22,364 bases of DNA from Calditrichia bacterium (GTDB lineage Bacteria; Calditrichota; Calditrichia; RBG-13-44-9): NCBI GenBank assembly GCA_026991005.1, contig JALXCH010000199.1:1-22364 (forward strand). The letters run 5' to 3'. This document shows, one piece after another, positions 15,042 through 22,364 of this stretch. A model generated the notes under the pieces. It saw only the letters and a program-made list of their open reading frames with translations. It was not told the DNA's origin and ran no database searches. Position numbers and translations under genes: made by a program. Numbering within the stretch: position 1 is the stretch's first letter; the number at the start of each line of letters is the position of its first letter.

Positions 15042-15308
15042 ATGGATGGCAATCACAGGAATGGATACCTGAAGGTACGGGAAGTATGTGAATTGGTCGG
15101 GATTTCCCCCCACACACTGCGCTACTGGGAAAAAAAATTCTCTGAGTACCTGAATCCGCATCGCAGTCCCGGTGGGCACCGCCTGTACGATGACCACAAT
15201 CTTCGCAGACTGCTCGAAATTAAACATCTTCTAAAAGATCAATATTTTAGTATTAAAGGAGTTAAACTTTACTTCCAGAAGCATCAACAGGGGAGGGGGT
15301 TGCGGTGA
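15042..15308 (+). CDS. Small MerR-family DNA-binding regulator
   Basis: An 88-aa protein that is essentially only the MerR winged-helix DNA-binding domain: YLKVREVCELVGISPHTLRYW (about 9-29) is the helix-turn-helix, followed by RSPGGHRLYDD (wing) and the helix LRRLLEIKHLLKDQYFSIKG. Classical MerR proteins continue with a coiled coil and an effector domain; these are absent. Short forms of this type are common in several environmental phyla, where they lack an obvious ligand. The start is ATG at 15042 with a weak AGGGA upstream. The last four bases overlap the next start (GTGA), placing it first in a translationally coupled operon of surface-glycan genes. It likely regulates that operon, but no target is shown by the sequence beyond upstream dyads. 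Confidence 0.87.
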   Translation: MDGNHRNGYLKVREVCELVGISPHTLRYWEKKFSEYLNPHRSPGGHRLYDDHNLRRLLEIKHLLKDQYFSIKGVKLYFQKHQQGRGLR

Positions 15309-16240
15309 TTGCGGTACAAGCATCAACCCGTGCGGTGGGATATACCAGTGCGGAATATGCCCGGGCTTTTACAGAGTGGGGAGAACCACTCTATTTACCC
15401 CATGCCGGCGGTTACCTGTTAAAAAGGCCCATTCCGGAAACAGAGTTTTACGATGCAACCAATTGCTATCCGTTGTTAAGCTGTAACCGCTGGTCACGGT
15501 TGGCCGATGATTTAGAGGAATTAGCCCGGGAACTGATCTCACTGGTGGTGGTAACCGACCCTTTTGCAGAGTTTAACTATCCGCAAATGCTTTCCCTATT
15601 TCGGGATGTTTTCCGGCCGTTTAAATATCACTACATCATCGATTTAAGTGCTTTTACCTGGCAAACGCTGCGTTCGCACCATCGACGCAATGTGCGAAAA
15701 GCGTCTCGTGCCGTGGAGGTCGAACGCTGCAACCTTCCGGAAATTTACCTCTCGGACTGGAAAGCCCTGTACGCCAATCTGATTCAGCGCCACCATATTC
15801 GGGGAATTGCGGCATTCTCCGAGGCCTCCTTCGAGCAGCAATTCCGGGTTCCGGGATTGCATGTGTTCCGGGCGGTACGGGAAGAGCGCACCGTAGGAAT
15901 GATTTTGTGGATAGTGCACCACCAGGTGGGCTACTACCACCTGGCAGCCTATAGCGAGGAAGGATACCACCATCGAGCCTCCTATGCGCTGTTCTGGAAT
16001 TCCATCCGCTATTTTCAGCAGTTGGGATTGGAATATCTCAATCTGGGAGGTGTTCCCGGAACGAAAGATAATCCCAATTCCGGGCTGGCGCGGTTTAAAC
16101 GAGGCTGGGCGACCGACACCCGCCTATCTTATCTGGCAGGAATCATCTTCCAGAGGGAGGTGTACCACAAATTATTGAAACAAAAAGGAGTAAACGATAA
16201 TGGATTTTTCCCGGCATACCGAAGTGCTAAATTCGCCTGA
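15305..16240 (+). CDS. FemAB/GNAT-fold acyltransferase-like protein
   Basis: A 311-aa cytoplasmic protein starting with GTG, preceded by a GGAGGGGG ribosome-binding site and overlapping the regulator stop by four bases. The pattern fits the FemAB-like/Acetyltransf_6 group: a first half with a YHYIIDLS strand and HHRRNVRKASR (about 125-135, resembling the RrNirkA motif of the family). A GNAT-type core has VGMILWIVHHQVGYYHLAAY (197-216), and the C-terminal signature NLGGVPGTKDNPNSGLARFK (246-265) ends in RGW. Family members transfer aminoacyl or acyl groups in peptidoglycan bridges, exopolysaccharides or peptidyl-sugar products. Neighbouring sugar aminotransferase and glycosyltransferase genes suggest acylation of an amino sugar in a surface glycan. 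The end overlaps the next gene by 41 nt. The exact substrate is unknown. Confidence 0.82.
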   Translation: MIAVQASTRAVGYTSAEYARAFTEWGEPLYLPHAGGYLLKRPIPETEFYDATNCYPLLSCNRWSRLADDLEELARELISLVVVTDPFAEFNYPQMLSLFRDVFRPFKYHYIIDLSAFTWQTLRSHHRRNVRKASRAVEVERCNLPEIYLSDWKALYANLIQRHHIRGIAAFSEASFEQQFRVPGLHVFRAVREERTVGMILWIVHHQVGYYHLAAYSEEGYHHRASYALFWNSIRYFQQLGLEYLNLGGVPGTKDNPNSGLARFKRGWATDTRLSYLAGIIFQREVYHKLLKQKGVNDNGFFPAYRSAKFA

Positions 16241-17264
16241 ACAAACCACTATGGAGAGCGGACGAACCGCAGGATATCAGCGAAATGAAAAGCTGGAACA
16301 CATTTTAAAGGAACTCAATACCCTGCTTCATCGGGCAGAAGCGGAAACGGTACAGCAGTTCCATCGTCCCCAATACCCGGTTTTGCTGGTGGTGGGCGGG
16401 CCGCGTACCGGCTCCACAGTGATGATGCAATGGATTGCCCGTCTGGGTGTGTTTGCTTACCCCACCAATCTGCTTTCCCGCTTTTACGGTGCTCCCTATA
16501 TCGGTGCCAAAATTCAGCTCATGCTAACGCACCCGGATTACAACTACAAGGATGAAATTCTGGATTTTAGTGGGGATTTTGCTTACGAATCGGATCTGGG
16601 GAAAACCCGGGGTGCGCTGGCTCCCAATGACTTCTGGTATTTCTGGCGACGATTTATTCCCAATCGGGAGCCGCGGTATCTGGAACCGGAAGAACTCCAC
16701 CAGATTGACATGACTAATTTTCTGAAAGAATTAGCCGCACTGGAACATGTGTTCCAGCAACCCTGGGCTATGAAAGGGATGATTCTGGAGCAGAACCTCT
16801 CTTTTCTTCATCAGGCGTGCCCGTGTTTTCTTTTTCTGGAAATTACCCGCCATCCTTTCTACAACATCCAGTCGTTGCTGGAATCCCGGGAAAAATTCTT
16901 CGGAACCCGGAATCGCTGGTATTCCATTAAACCTCGAGAATACGCCTGGTTAAAGGATTTACCGGATCCCATCATGCAGGTTGCGGGGCAGGTGTATTAC
17001 AAGAATGAAGCCCTGCGCCGGGAGATGGAGCAGGTGGATGCGGTTCACCGCTTGCAAATCCGTTACGAAGATTTTTGCGCGCATCCGGAGCAGGTGTATC
17101 ATGCGCTGCGAGAGAAAATGGCACAACTGGGTTTTACCATGCCAGCGGAATATCGGGGACCACAGCAGTTCCCATCGGCGAATAAAGTGCGTTTAATCCC
17201 GGTCGAGGTTGAGCAAATCATCGAAGCCTATTACCACTTTTCGGGGGAGAGGATTGAACCATGA
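16200..17264 (+). CDS. Sulfotransferase-fold protein (PAPS-dependent, Sulfotransfer_3-like)
   Basis: Sulfotransferases move sulfate from PAPS to sugar or other hydroxyl or amino groups. The 354-aa protein has no signal peptide. After an N-terminal helix (about 28-55) comes the 5'-phosphosulfate loop LLVVGGPRTGSTVMMQW (62-78). The 3'-phosphate region is seen in EITRHPFYNIQSLLESREKF (214-233), with Arg217 and Ser225 as the probable contacts. A later IRYEDFCAHPEQV (288-300) is the familiar YEDL-like element. ATG 16200 has AAGGAG at nine bases and lies 41 nt inside the previous gene. The stop overlaps the next start (ATGA). Within this cluster it most likely sulfates a glycan, but the acceptor is not shown. 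An alternative is a P-loop protein using another donor; motif quality makes sulfotransferase preferable. Confidence 0.85.
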   Translation: MDFSRHTEVLNSPEQTTMESGRTAGYQRNEKLEHILKELNTLLHRAEAETVQQFHRPQYPVLLVVGGPRTGSTVMMQWIARLGVFAYPTNLLSRFYGAPYIGAKIQLMLTHPDYNYKDEILDFSGDFAYESDLGKTRGALAPNDFWYFWRRFIPNREPRYLEPEELHQIDMTNFLKELAALEHVFQQPWAMKGMILEQNLSFLHQACPCFLFLEITRHPFYNIQSLLESREKFFGTRNRWYSIKPREYAWLKDLPDPIMQVAGQVYYKNEALRREMEQVDAVHRLQIRYEDFCAHPEQVYHALREKMAQLGFTMPAEYRGPQQFPSANKVRLIPVEVEQIIEAYYHFSGERIEP

Positions 17265-18544
17265 AAAAGTTTAGTCTGGATCAACTGGCGATACTGGGAG
17301 GGGAACCGGCCTTCCCGCGAAAACTGCACGTTGGCTACCCTAATCTGGGTAACCGCCAGCGCTTTCTGGAGCGGGTAAACCAGATTCTGGATACTCGCCG
17401 ATTTACCAACAACGGGCCGTTTGTGCGGGAACTGGAAGAACGGATTGCTCGCATGATTGGTGTGCGGCATTGCATTGCCATGGCTAACGGAACCATTGCG
17501 CTGGAAATTACCATTCGGGCGCTGGGGTTGGAAGGCGAAGTCATTCTCCCTTCCCTTACCTTCGTGGCAACCGCTCACGCACTGCAGTGGCAGCAAATTA
17601 CCCCCGTCTTTTGTGATGTAAATCCCCGGGATTACACCATCGATCCCCGGCGGGTGGAGGAACTGATTACTCCCCGAACTTCGGGCATCATTGGCGTGCA
17701 CCTGTGGGCACATCCCTGTCAGGTGGAAGCTTTGCAAGAGATTGCCAATCGCAGGGGTTTGAAATTGCTCTTTGATGCGGCTCACGCCTTTGCCTGTACC
17801 CACAACGGGCAGATGGTGGGAAATTTTGGCGATGCCGAGGTGTTTAGCTTCCATGCCACCAAATTCTTCAGCACCTTCGAAGGCGGTGCGGTGGTGACCA
17901 ATGACGATGAGTTGGCCGAGAAAATTCGCCTGATGCGTAATTTCGGATTTGCCGGGAAGGATAATGTCATTTACATCGGAACCAATGGAAAAATGAACGA
18001 AATGGCCGCTGCCATGGGACTTACTTCCCTGGAAAGTCTGGATGAATTTGTGGAGAAAAATTACCGCAATTACCTGTACTACAAGAAAGCCCTAAACGAT
18101 ATTCCGGGATTACACCTGCTGCAGTACGATGAAGCCGAACGTTCCAATTATCAGTACATTGTGGTGGAAGTAGATCCGGCGGTTACCGGCATTTCCCGCA
18201 ATTTACTGGTCAATATCCTGGAAGCCGAAAACGTGCTGGCGCGCCGCTACTTCTATCCCGGCGCCCACCGGATGGAGCCCTACCGTTCCTATTTCCCCCA
18301 TGCTGGATTGTTGCTTCCCAACACAGAACGCATAGTGGAGCGGGTGATGACACTGCCCACCGGTGCCGGAGTAAACGAGCAGGATATTGAAGAGATTGCC
18401 CGAATTATTCGCTTAAGCATTGACCATGCCGAGGAATTGCAGAAACGTTTAAAAGGAATGGTGCCCATTCAAACGGCGGCTCGGAAAGCCCGGACGCTCC
18501 CCAATTCCGTTTTCGAAAATTCTATTGAAGAGGAGGTTGCATAA
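17261..18544 (+). CDS. DegT/DnrJ/EryC1/StrS-family PLP-dependent sugar aminotransferase
   Basis: These enzymes transaminate keto-sugar nucleotides to amino sugars for surface glycans or antibiotics. At 427 aa it is slightly longer than the typical 370-400. Features are the N-terminal LGGEP (12-16), NNGPFVRELEERIA (50-63), the cofactor-ring region MANGTIAL (74-81), LPSLTFVATAHA (96-107), the aspartate LFDAAHAF (Asp172) and the Schiff-base lysine in SFHATKFFSTFEGG (Lys201). The C-terminal ARRYFYPGAHRMEP (327-340) is also characteristic. A tail of about 35 residues after 390 is extra. The start overlaps the previous stop (ATGA). A related family is used as a dehydratase in some pathways, but with Lys present the aminotransferase role is favoured. 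It supplies the amino sugar that the acyltransferase could modify. Exact sugar unknown. Confidence 0.92.
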   Translation: MKKFSLDQLAILGGEPAFPRKLHVGYPNLGNRQRFLERVNQILDTRRFTNNGPFVRELEERIARMIGVRHCIAMANGTIALEITIRALGLEGEVILPSLTFVATAHALQWQQITPVFCDVNPRDYTIDPRRVEELITPRTSGIIGVHLWAHPCQVEALQEIANRRGLKLLFDAAHAFACTHNGQMVGNFGDAEVFSFHATKFFSTFEGGAVVTNDDELAEKIRLMRNFGFAGKDNVIYIGTNGKMNEMAAAMGLTSLESLDEFVEKNYRNYLYYKKALNDIPGLHLLQYDEAERSNYQYIVVEVDPAVTGISRNLLVNILEAENVLARRYFYPGAHRMEPYRSYFPHAGLLLPNTERIVERVMTLPTGAGVNEQDIEEIARIIRLSIDHAEELQKRLKGMVPIQTAARKARTLPNSVFENSIEEEVA

Positions 18545-21500
18545 ATGAAGCATTTGCAGTTACGAAAAGAACTGGTTCAGGAAAAATGGCGAATTCATGG
18601 ATATGGTGATGAAGGTAGCGAATTTGTATTCCACTGGCAGGGTGGTGTGCCGCTGCGGGATGGAAGTGTGGAAGAGGTGGAAGTGTTGTTTCCGCTGGAG
18701 GAATTAAGCCGTGCCCAACGAATGCTGCTCCTGCGGGAAATTCGACGGGTGCTGGTTCCCGGAGGGCAGTTTCGGGCTGCGGATGCGGATTTCCCGGAAC
18801 TGAAAGAAATGGCGCCTTTTGCCGGATTGTACCCGGTAGAGGATGCCGGGAGGGACGGCAAGCCGCTCCGTGGCGCCTTCGCGAAGCGGGAAAAAAGTAA
18901 CGAAAAAACCCCGCTGGTGAGCATACTGATTGCTGCCTACAAGGCACGGTATTTTGAGGAAACCCTGCGCAGTGCCCTGAACCAGACTTATCCCAACATC
19001 GAGGTGGTGGTGTGTGATGATTCCCCGGATGAAAAGATTGCGGAAATTGTGCAGCAGTTTGCAGGGGACAAACGGTTGCGCTACTACCGAAATCCGGAGA
19101 ATCTGGGAGCAAGAAAGAACTACCTGCAATGCTTCGAAAAGGCACGGGGGGAATACATCAAATTTTTGAATGATGATGACATGCTGCATCCCCGGTGTGT
19201 GGAGCGCATGGCCCATTATTTAACCGAGCTTCCGGATGTGACTTTGGTAACCTCCTACCGCCTGCTGATTGACGAGTGGGGGCGTCCCTTACCAGACCAG
19301 CCGTTTAACCGTCCCATTGTTCCCGAAGACCGCCTGATTTATGGTACTTCGCTGGCCAATGCCATGCTCAGCAAGCGCATCAACTTTATTGGGGAGCCCA
19401 CCACGGTGATGTTTCGCAAGCGGGATTTGATGGGAACACAGCCACACATTTTTAGCTACAATGGGCATCCGGCGCTGGCGAACGGGGATGTAACAATGTG
19501 GACGAATTTGCTGGGGCGGGGCGAAGCGGTGTACTTGCGGGAGGCGCACAGTTTTTTCCGCCAGCATGGGGAACAGGTGCAGCAACAAAGCAATTTTAAG
19601 GAGCGGGGCGACAAAGCCTGGGAGGTGATTGCCCGGGATGCCCGGGAAATGGGATTTTTGCAGGAGGAAGAGGAAGAAGCCTACGACCGTATTGTAACGC
19701 GGCCTATTCCGGAAGCGGTTCGTCTTCCACAACTGTCAGCACCCAGGAAACGGTTGGAAAAAACACCCGCTACAATACCTGGAGAGGTAATTAATCCAGA
19801 TTCGAATATTGTTGTATCCATTGTTATTCCGGTATTTAACCAGGTAGAATACACCCACCGCTGTCTGGAGAGCATCTGGCAAAATACCGATGACTCCATC
19901 CCTTATGAAATTATTGTGGTGGATAATGCCTCCACCGATGGAACGGAGGAGTTATTGCAATCTGTACAGGCGCAGCATCCCCATTTACGTGTGGTGCGGA
20001 ATAGGGAAAATCTGGGATTCTCCCGGGCCTGTAATCAGGGAGCGGAAGTTGCTCGGGGGCAGTATCTCCTTTTCCTGAATAACGATACCGAACCGCAGCC
20101 CGGCTGGCTCCCGGCGCTGCTGGAACCGTTCCGGGAGAAGAATGTGGGAGTGGTGGGAGCAAAACTGTTGTATCCGGATGGAACCGTTCAACATGCAGGC
20201 ATCGAAATGCTGACTGCACCCAGAGCTACCTATCTGGATGGATATGGTGCGACTCTGGTGCTTCCGGAGCAACCCTACCGTTTTGTTGCAGAGGATGACG
20301 AACGGGTCAACCGAAAGCGGGAGCTGGATATGGTAACCGGCGCCTGTTTGATGATGCCTGCTGCCCTGTTCCGAAAGGTGGCAGGATTTGACCCGGCTTA
20401 CCGGAACGGCGGCGAAGATATTGATTTATGCCTCAAGGTGCGCGCCGAAGGCTACCGGGTAGTGTACCAGCCGGAGGCGGTGGTGATTCATTACGAAGGG
20501 CGAACGGTCAGCCGTTTCGACTATGTGAAGGAAAATACCGAGCGATTTTTCCAGCACTGGGGCTGGACGTTCAATGATGACTGGCGATTTGAACCGGATT
20601 TTCTGCCTTTGAAGAAATTAAGTCACCCGGCTACGCGGCAAGAATTTCTGGAGGACGCTTCCCGGAAAATTACCCACGCTCCTCAGGAGTTTAACAAATT
20701 GCGCCATGAGGTTAAACTGCTCCGCGAGAAAAAGCAAACCGGGAAAATCAGGGAGTTGTTTCAGCAGTTCTTGCGAAAATATCCCACCTATGTCGTTTCC
20801 CATAATGAATTTGGGGTATTTTATCTGCAGCAGAACGATCTGCCTCGGGCACTGCACCATCTTCAGATTGCCCATTATCTGGAGCCGGAAAATATCGTGA
20901 TTATGGAAAATCTGGCGGAAGTATATCGTTTAATCGGACTTCCGGGGTATGCAAGAGTAATTTTTCAAACCATTCTACAACTGGAACCCGATCGCTTATC
21001 CGCTATTCTTTCTCTTGGCAAAATTTATATGGAGCAAAAAAACTGGAAAGCGGCTTTAACCGTTCTCAACAAAGCGCAACATCTGGCTCCTAAAAATGAA
21101 AAAATTCATAACTGGATTTCTGAAATTAAACAACACCTCAAAGCGAGAAGTTTAAGTAGTAGAAGACCAGATGCTTTAACTGGAGACGGTAATAACCGAG
21201 TTCGAGAAGCTGCCTGTCCTTTCTGTGGCTCTCCCAAAGCGACTCCTTACAGGTCCCTTTCCTATATTGTGCGCTGCCATCAGTGCGGAACTATTTATTC
21301 GCTCACTCGGATAAATTCCGGGGAGATACACAAAGGGTATGACGATAATGGTGAAGAAAATTATCATCGGCAGCTTCCACACAATGGTGAAGAAATTGAA
21401 CAAGGTTCTTTGAAGCGCCGGGAATTTCTGGAAGAAATATTAGAATTTATCAGGCCCGAAGGGAAAATTCTGGATGTAGGATGTGGCTGGGGTGCTTTTT

Positions 21501-22364
21501 TGGATAATGCCCGGAAAAAAGGATTTGACCCGGTAGGAATTGAAATTGCCCCGGATGCTGTGAAGTTTGCCAACCGGCAAATAAAAATTCCCGTGTATTC
21601 AGATTCCTTCGAAACACTGGATTGGGAACCGGAAAGCGTGTCGGTAGTTACCATGTTTCAATTGTTATCTCGTTTTCCGGAGCCTCGAAAAATTCTGCGA
21701 AAAGTATATGCTTTGATTAAACCGGGTGGAATATTTTGTGGAACCGTACCTAATATTGATTCTTTCCTTTTTGAGCATGTTAGAGACGAATGGAAATGGT
21801 TCGATTCTAATTTTTACTATATTTATTTTACTCCGGAGGTGTTAAAAGCGCGATTGGAGGAAGCCGGTTTTGTGGTGGAGCGGATGTACACTACTGCTGG
21901 AGATATGGGCGAAGAGTCGGTGCGGAAGCGAATTCAGGACATTTTTGGCACGGAAACGGGAGATTTTAGCGAAGAGATCAAGCGCTATCTGGAAGAAAAT
22001 GGCTATGGGGAGGAAATCCGCTTCTTTGCCCGGAAACCGGAGACTCTTTCCCGTGCCGAGGAAGATAAGAGTGCAAGTACCCGGTCTGTGAAGGAAACGG
22101 GTGCGGTGGCAGGAAGCGCTATTTCGCCGACACCTGCAGCCACGCTTTTAAGGAATGTATCCCGGCATTCAGGGAAAAAGGTGGATGTGTCCATCATTAT
22201 TCCGCTGTACAATCAGGTCGAATACACCCGCAAGTGTCTGAAAGCCATTTACCAGAACACCTGTGCGGATATTTCCTTCGAAATCATTTTTGTGGACAAT
22301 GCTTCCCATGACGAGACGCCGCAATTTTTAGAGGAAGCGGCTGCTCGCTATCCCAATGTGCGTT
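18545..22364 (+). CDS. Giant multi-domain glycosyltransferase (GT2-GT2-TPR-methyltransferase-GT2), 3' end outside window
   Basis: An uninterrupted reading frame of at least 1273 codons starts at ATG 18545, preceded by GGAGG. Modules in order: a methyltransferase-like fragment (about 44-85, LREIRRVLVPGGQFRAADAD); GT2 module 1 (about 123-340, VSILIAAYKA, DXD-like NDDD at 209-212); GT2 module 2 (about 422-680, VSIVIPVFNQ, NNDTEP near 512, catalytic GGEDIDLC at 622-629). Next come TPR-like helices (about 715-870), a zinc ribbon C891-x2-C894 and C911-x2-C914, a class I SAM methyltransferase with ILDVGCGWGAF (975-985), and the start of GT2 module 3 (from about 1213). GT2 enzymes add sugars from nucleotide sugars; such chained modules build glycan repeat units. 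It lacks transmembrane segments in the part seen. It follows the sugar aminotransferase closely (1 bp after its stop codon). Acceptors are unknown. Confidence 0.9.
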   Translation, partial: MKHLQLRKELVQEKWRIHGYGDEGSEFVFHWQGGVPLRDGSVEEVEVLFPLEELSRAQRMLLLREIRRVLVPGGQFRAADADFPELKEMAPFAGLYPVEDAGRDGKPLRGAFAKREKSNEKTPLVSILIAAYKARYFEETLRSALNQTYPNIEVVVCDDSPDEKIAEIVQQFAGDKRLRYYRNPENLGARKNYLQCFEKARGEYIKFLNDDDMLHPRCVERMAHYLTELPDVTLVTSYRLLIDEWGRPLPDQPFNRPIVPEDRLIYGTSLANAMLSKRINFIGEPTTVMFRKRDLMGTQPHIFSYNGHPALANGDVTMWTNLLGRGEAVYLREAHSFFRQHGEQVQQQSNFKERGDKAWEVIARDAREMGFLQEEEEEAYDRIVTRPIPEAVRLPQLSAPRKRLEKTPATIPGEVINPDSNIVVSIVIPVFNQVEYTHRCLESIWQNTDDSIPYEIIVVDNASTDGTEELLQSVQAQHPHLRVVRNRENLGFSRACNQGAEVARGQYLLFLNNDTEPQPGWLPALLEPFREKNVGVVGAKLLYPDGTVQHAGIEMLTAPRATYLDGYGATLVLPEQPYRFVAEDDERVNRKRELDMVTGACLMMPAALFRKVAGFDPAYRNGGEDIDLCLKVRAEGYRVVYQPEAVVIHYEGRTVSRFDYVKENTERFFQHWGWTFNDDWRFEPDFLPLKKLSHPATRQEFLEDASRKITHAPQEFNKLRHEVKLLREKKQTGKIRELFQQFLRKYPTYVVSHNEFGVFYLQQNDLPRALHHLQIAHYLEPENIVIMENLAEVYRLIGLPGYARVIFQTILQLEPDRLSAILSLGKIYMEQKNWKAALTVLNKAQHLAPKNEKIHNWISEIKQHLKARSLSSRRPDALTGDGNNRVREAACPFCGSPKATPYRSLSYIVRCHQCGTIYSLTRINSGEIHKGYDDNGEENYHRQLPHNGEEIEQGSLKRREFLEEILEFIRPEGKILDVGCGWGAFLDNARKKGFDPVGIEIAPDAVKFANRQIKIPVYSDSFETLDWEPESVSVVTMFQLLSRFPEPRKILRKVYALIKPGGIFCGTVPNIDSFLFEHVRDEWKWFDSNFYYIYFTPEVLKARLEEAGFVVERMYTTAGDMGEESVRKRIQDIFGTETGDFSEEIKRYLEENGYGEEIRFFARKPETLSRAEEDKSASTRSVKETGAVAGSAISPTPAATLLRNVSRHSGKKVDVSIIIPLYNQVEYTRKCLKAIYQNTCADISFEIIFVDNASHDETPQFLEEAAARYPNVR

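Noticed and set aside
18522..19145. 207-codon antisense open frame (and others at 18704-19216, 19289-19732) under the glycosyltransferase gene
   Set aside because: The plus-strand frame through the region is continuous and has clear GT2 motifs; the antisense frames are shadows of it.

Overview
The window looks like chromosomal DNA of a Gram-negative, motile, probably anaerobic or redox-versatile bacterium. It carries a full chemotaxis operon with periplasmic sensor domains, one of them with a c-type heme motif. It also has an exported prolyl-peptidase and surface-glycan genes. Purine-rich Shine-Dalgarno sequences precede most genes, which argues against typical Bacteroidota. The small MerR regulator, the S9 peptidase, the multi-module glycosyltransferase and the intergenic repeat types suggest a Calditrichota/KSB1-like or related lineage, but that placement is a guess from style and not a measurement.

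Region 1 (1-10238, minus strand) is one chemotaxis operon read right to left: cheA (two HPt domains), cheW, a small exported protein with an ABC_sub_bind-like single lobe, two transmembrane chemoreceptors (the second with a CxxCH heme motif), cheR, cheB and cheD (cut by the window edge). Genes overlap or abut, except for an 88-bp gap before cheR that may hold an internal promoter. Both receptors carry about six HAMP-like units in a row. No cheY is in the window.

Region 2 (10239-10798) is the AT-rich divergent intergenic region. Its right end holds a good match to a SAM-II riboswitch, followed by an intrinsic terminator and a perfectly placed 12-bp antiterminator pairing.

Region 3 (10799-14128, plus strand) has metK (S-adenosylmethionine synthetase), then a secreted S9-family prolyl oligopeptidase, closed by a strong terminator. 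The riboswitch would let SAM repress its own synthesis. SAM is also the methyl donor for CheR next door, although that link is only circumstantial.

Region 4 (14129-15041) has no gene. It is packed with two direct-repeat families in an A-B-B-A order, a run of three hairpins, and an AT-rich spacer.

Region 5 (15042-22364, plus strand) is a tightly coupled operon: a MerR-type DNA-binding protein, a FemAB/GNAT-like acyltransferase, a sulfotransferase-fold protein, a DegT-type sugar aminotransferase, and a giant polyprotein-like enzyme (glycosyltransferase, glycosyltransferase, TPR, zinc ribbon plus methyltransferase, glycosyltransferase) that runs off the window. Together they look like a decorated surface glycan (capsule, O-antigen or glycoprotein glycan) pathway.
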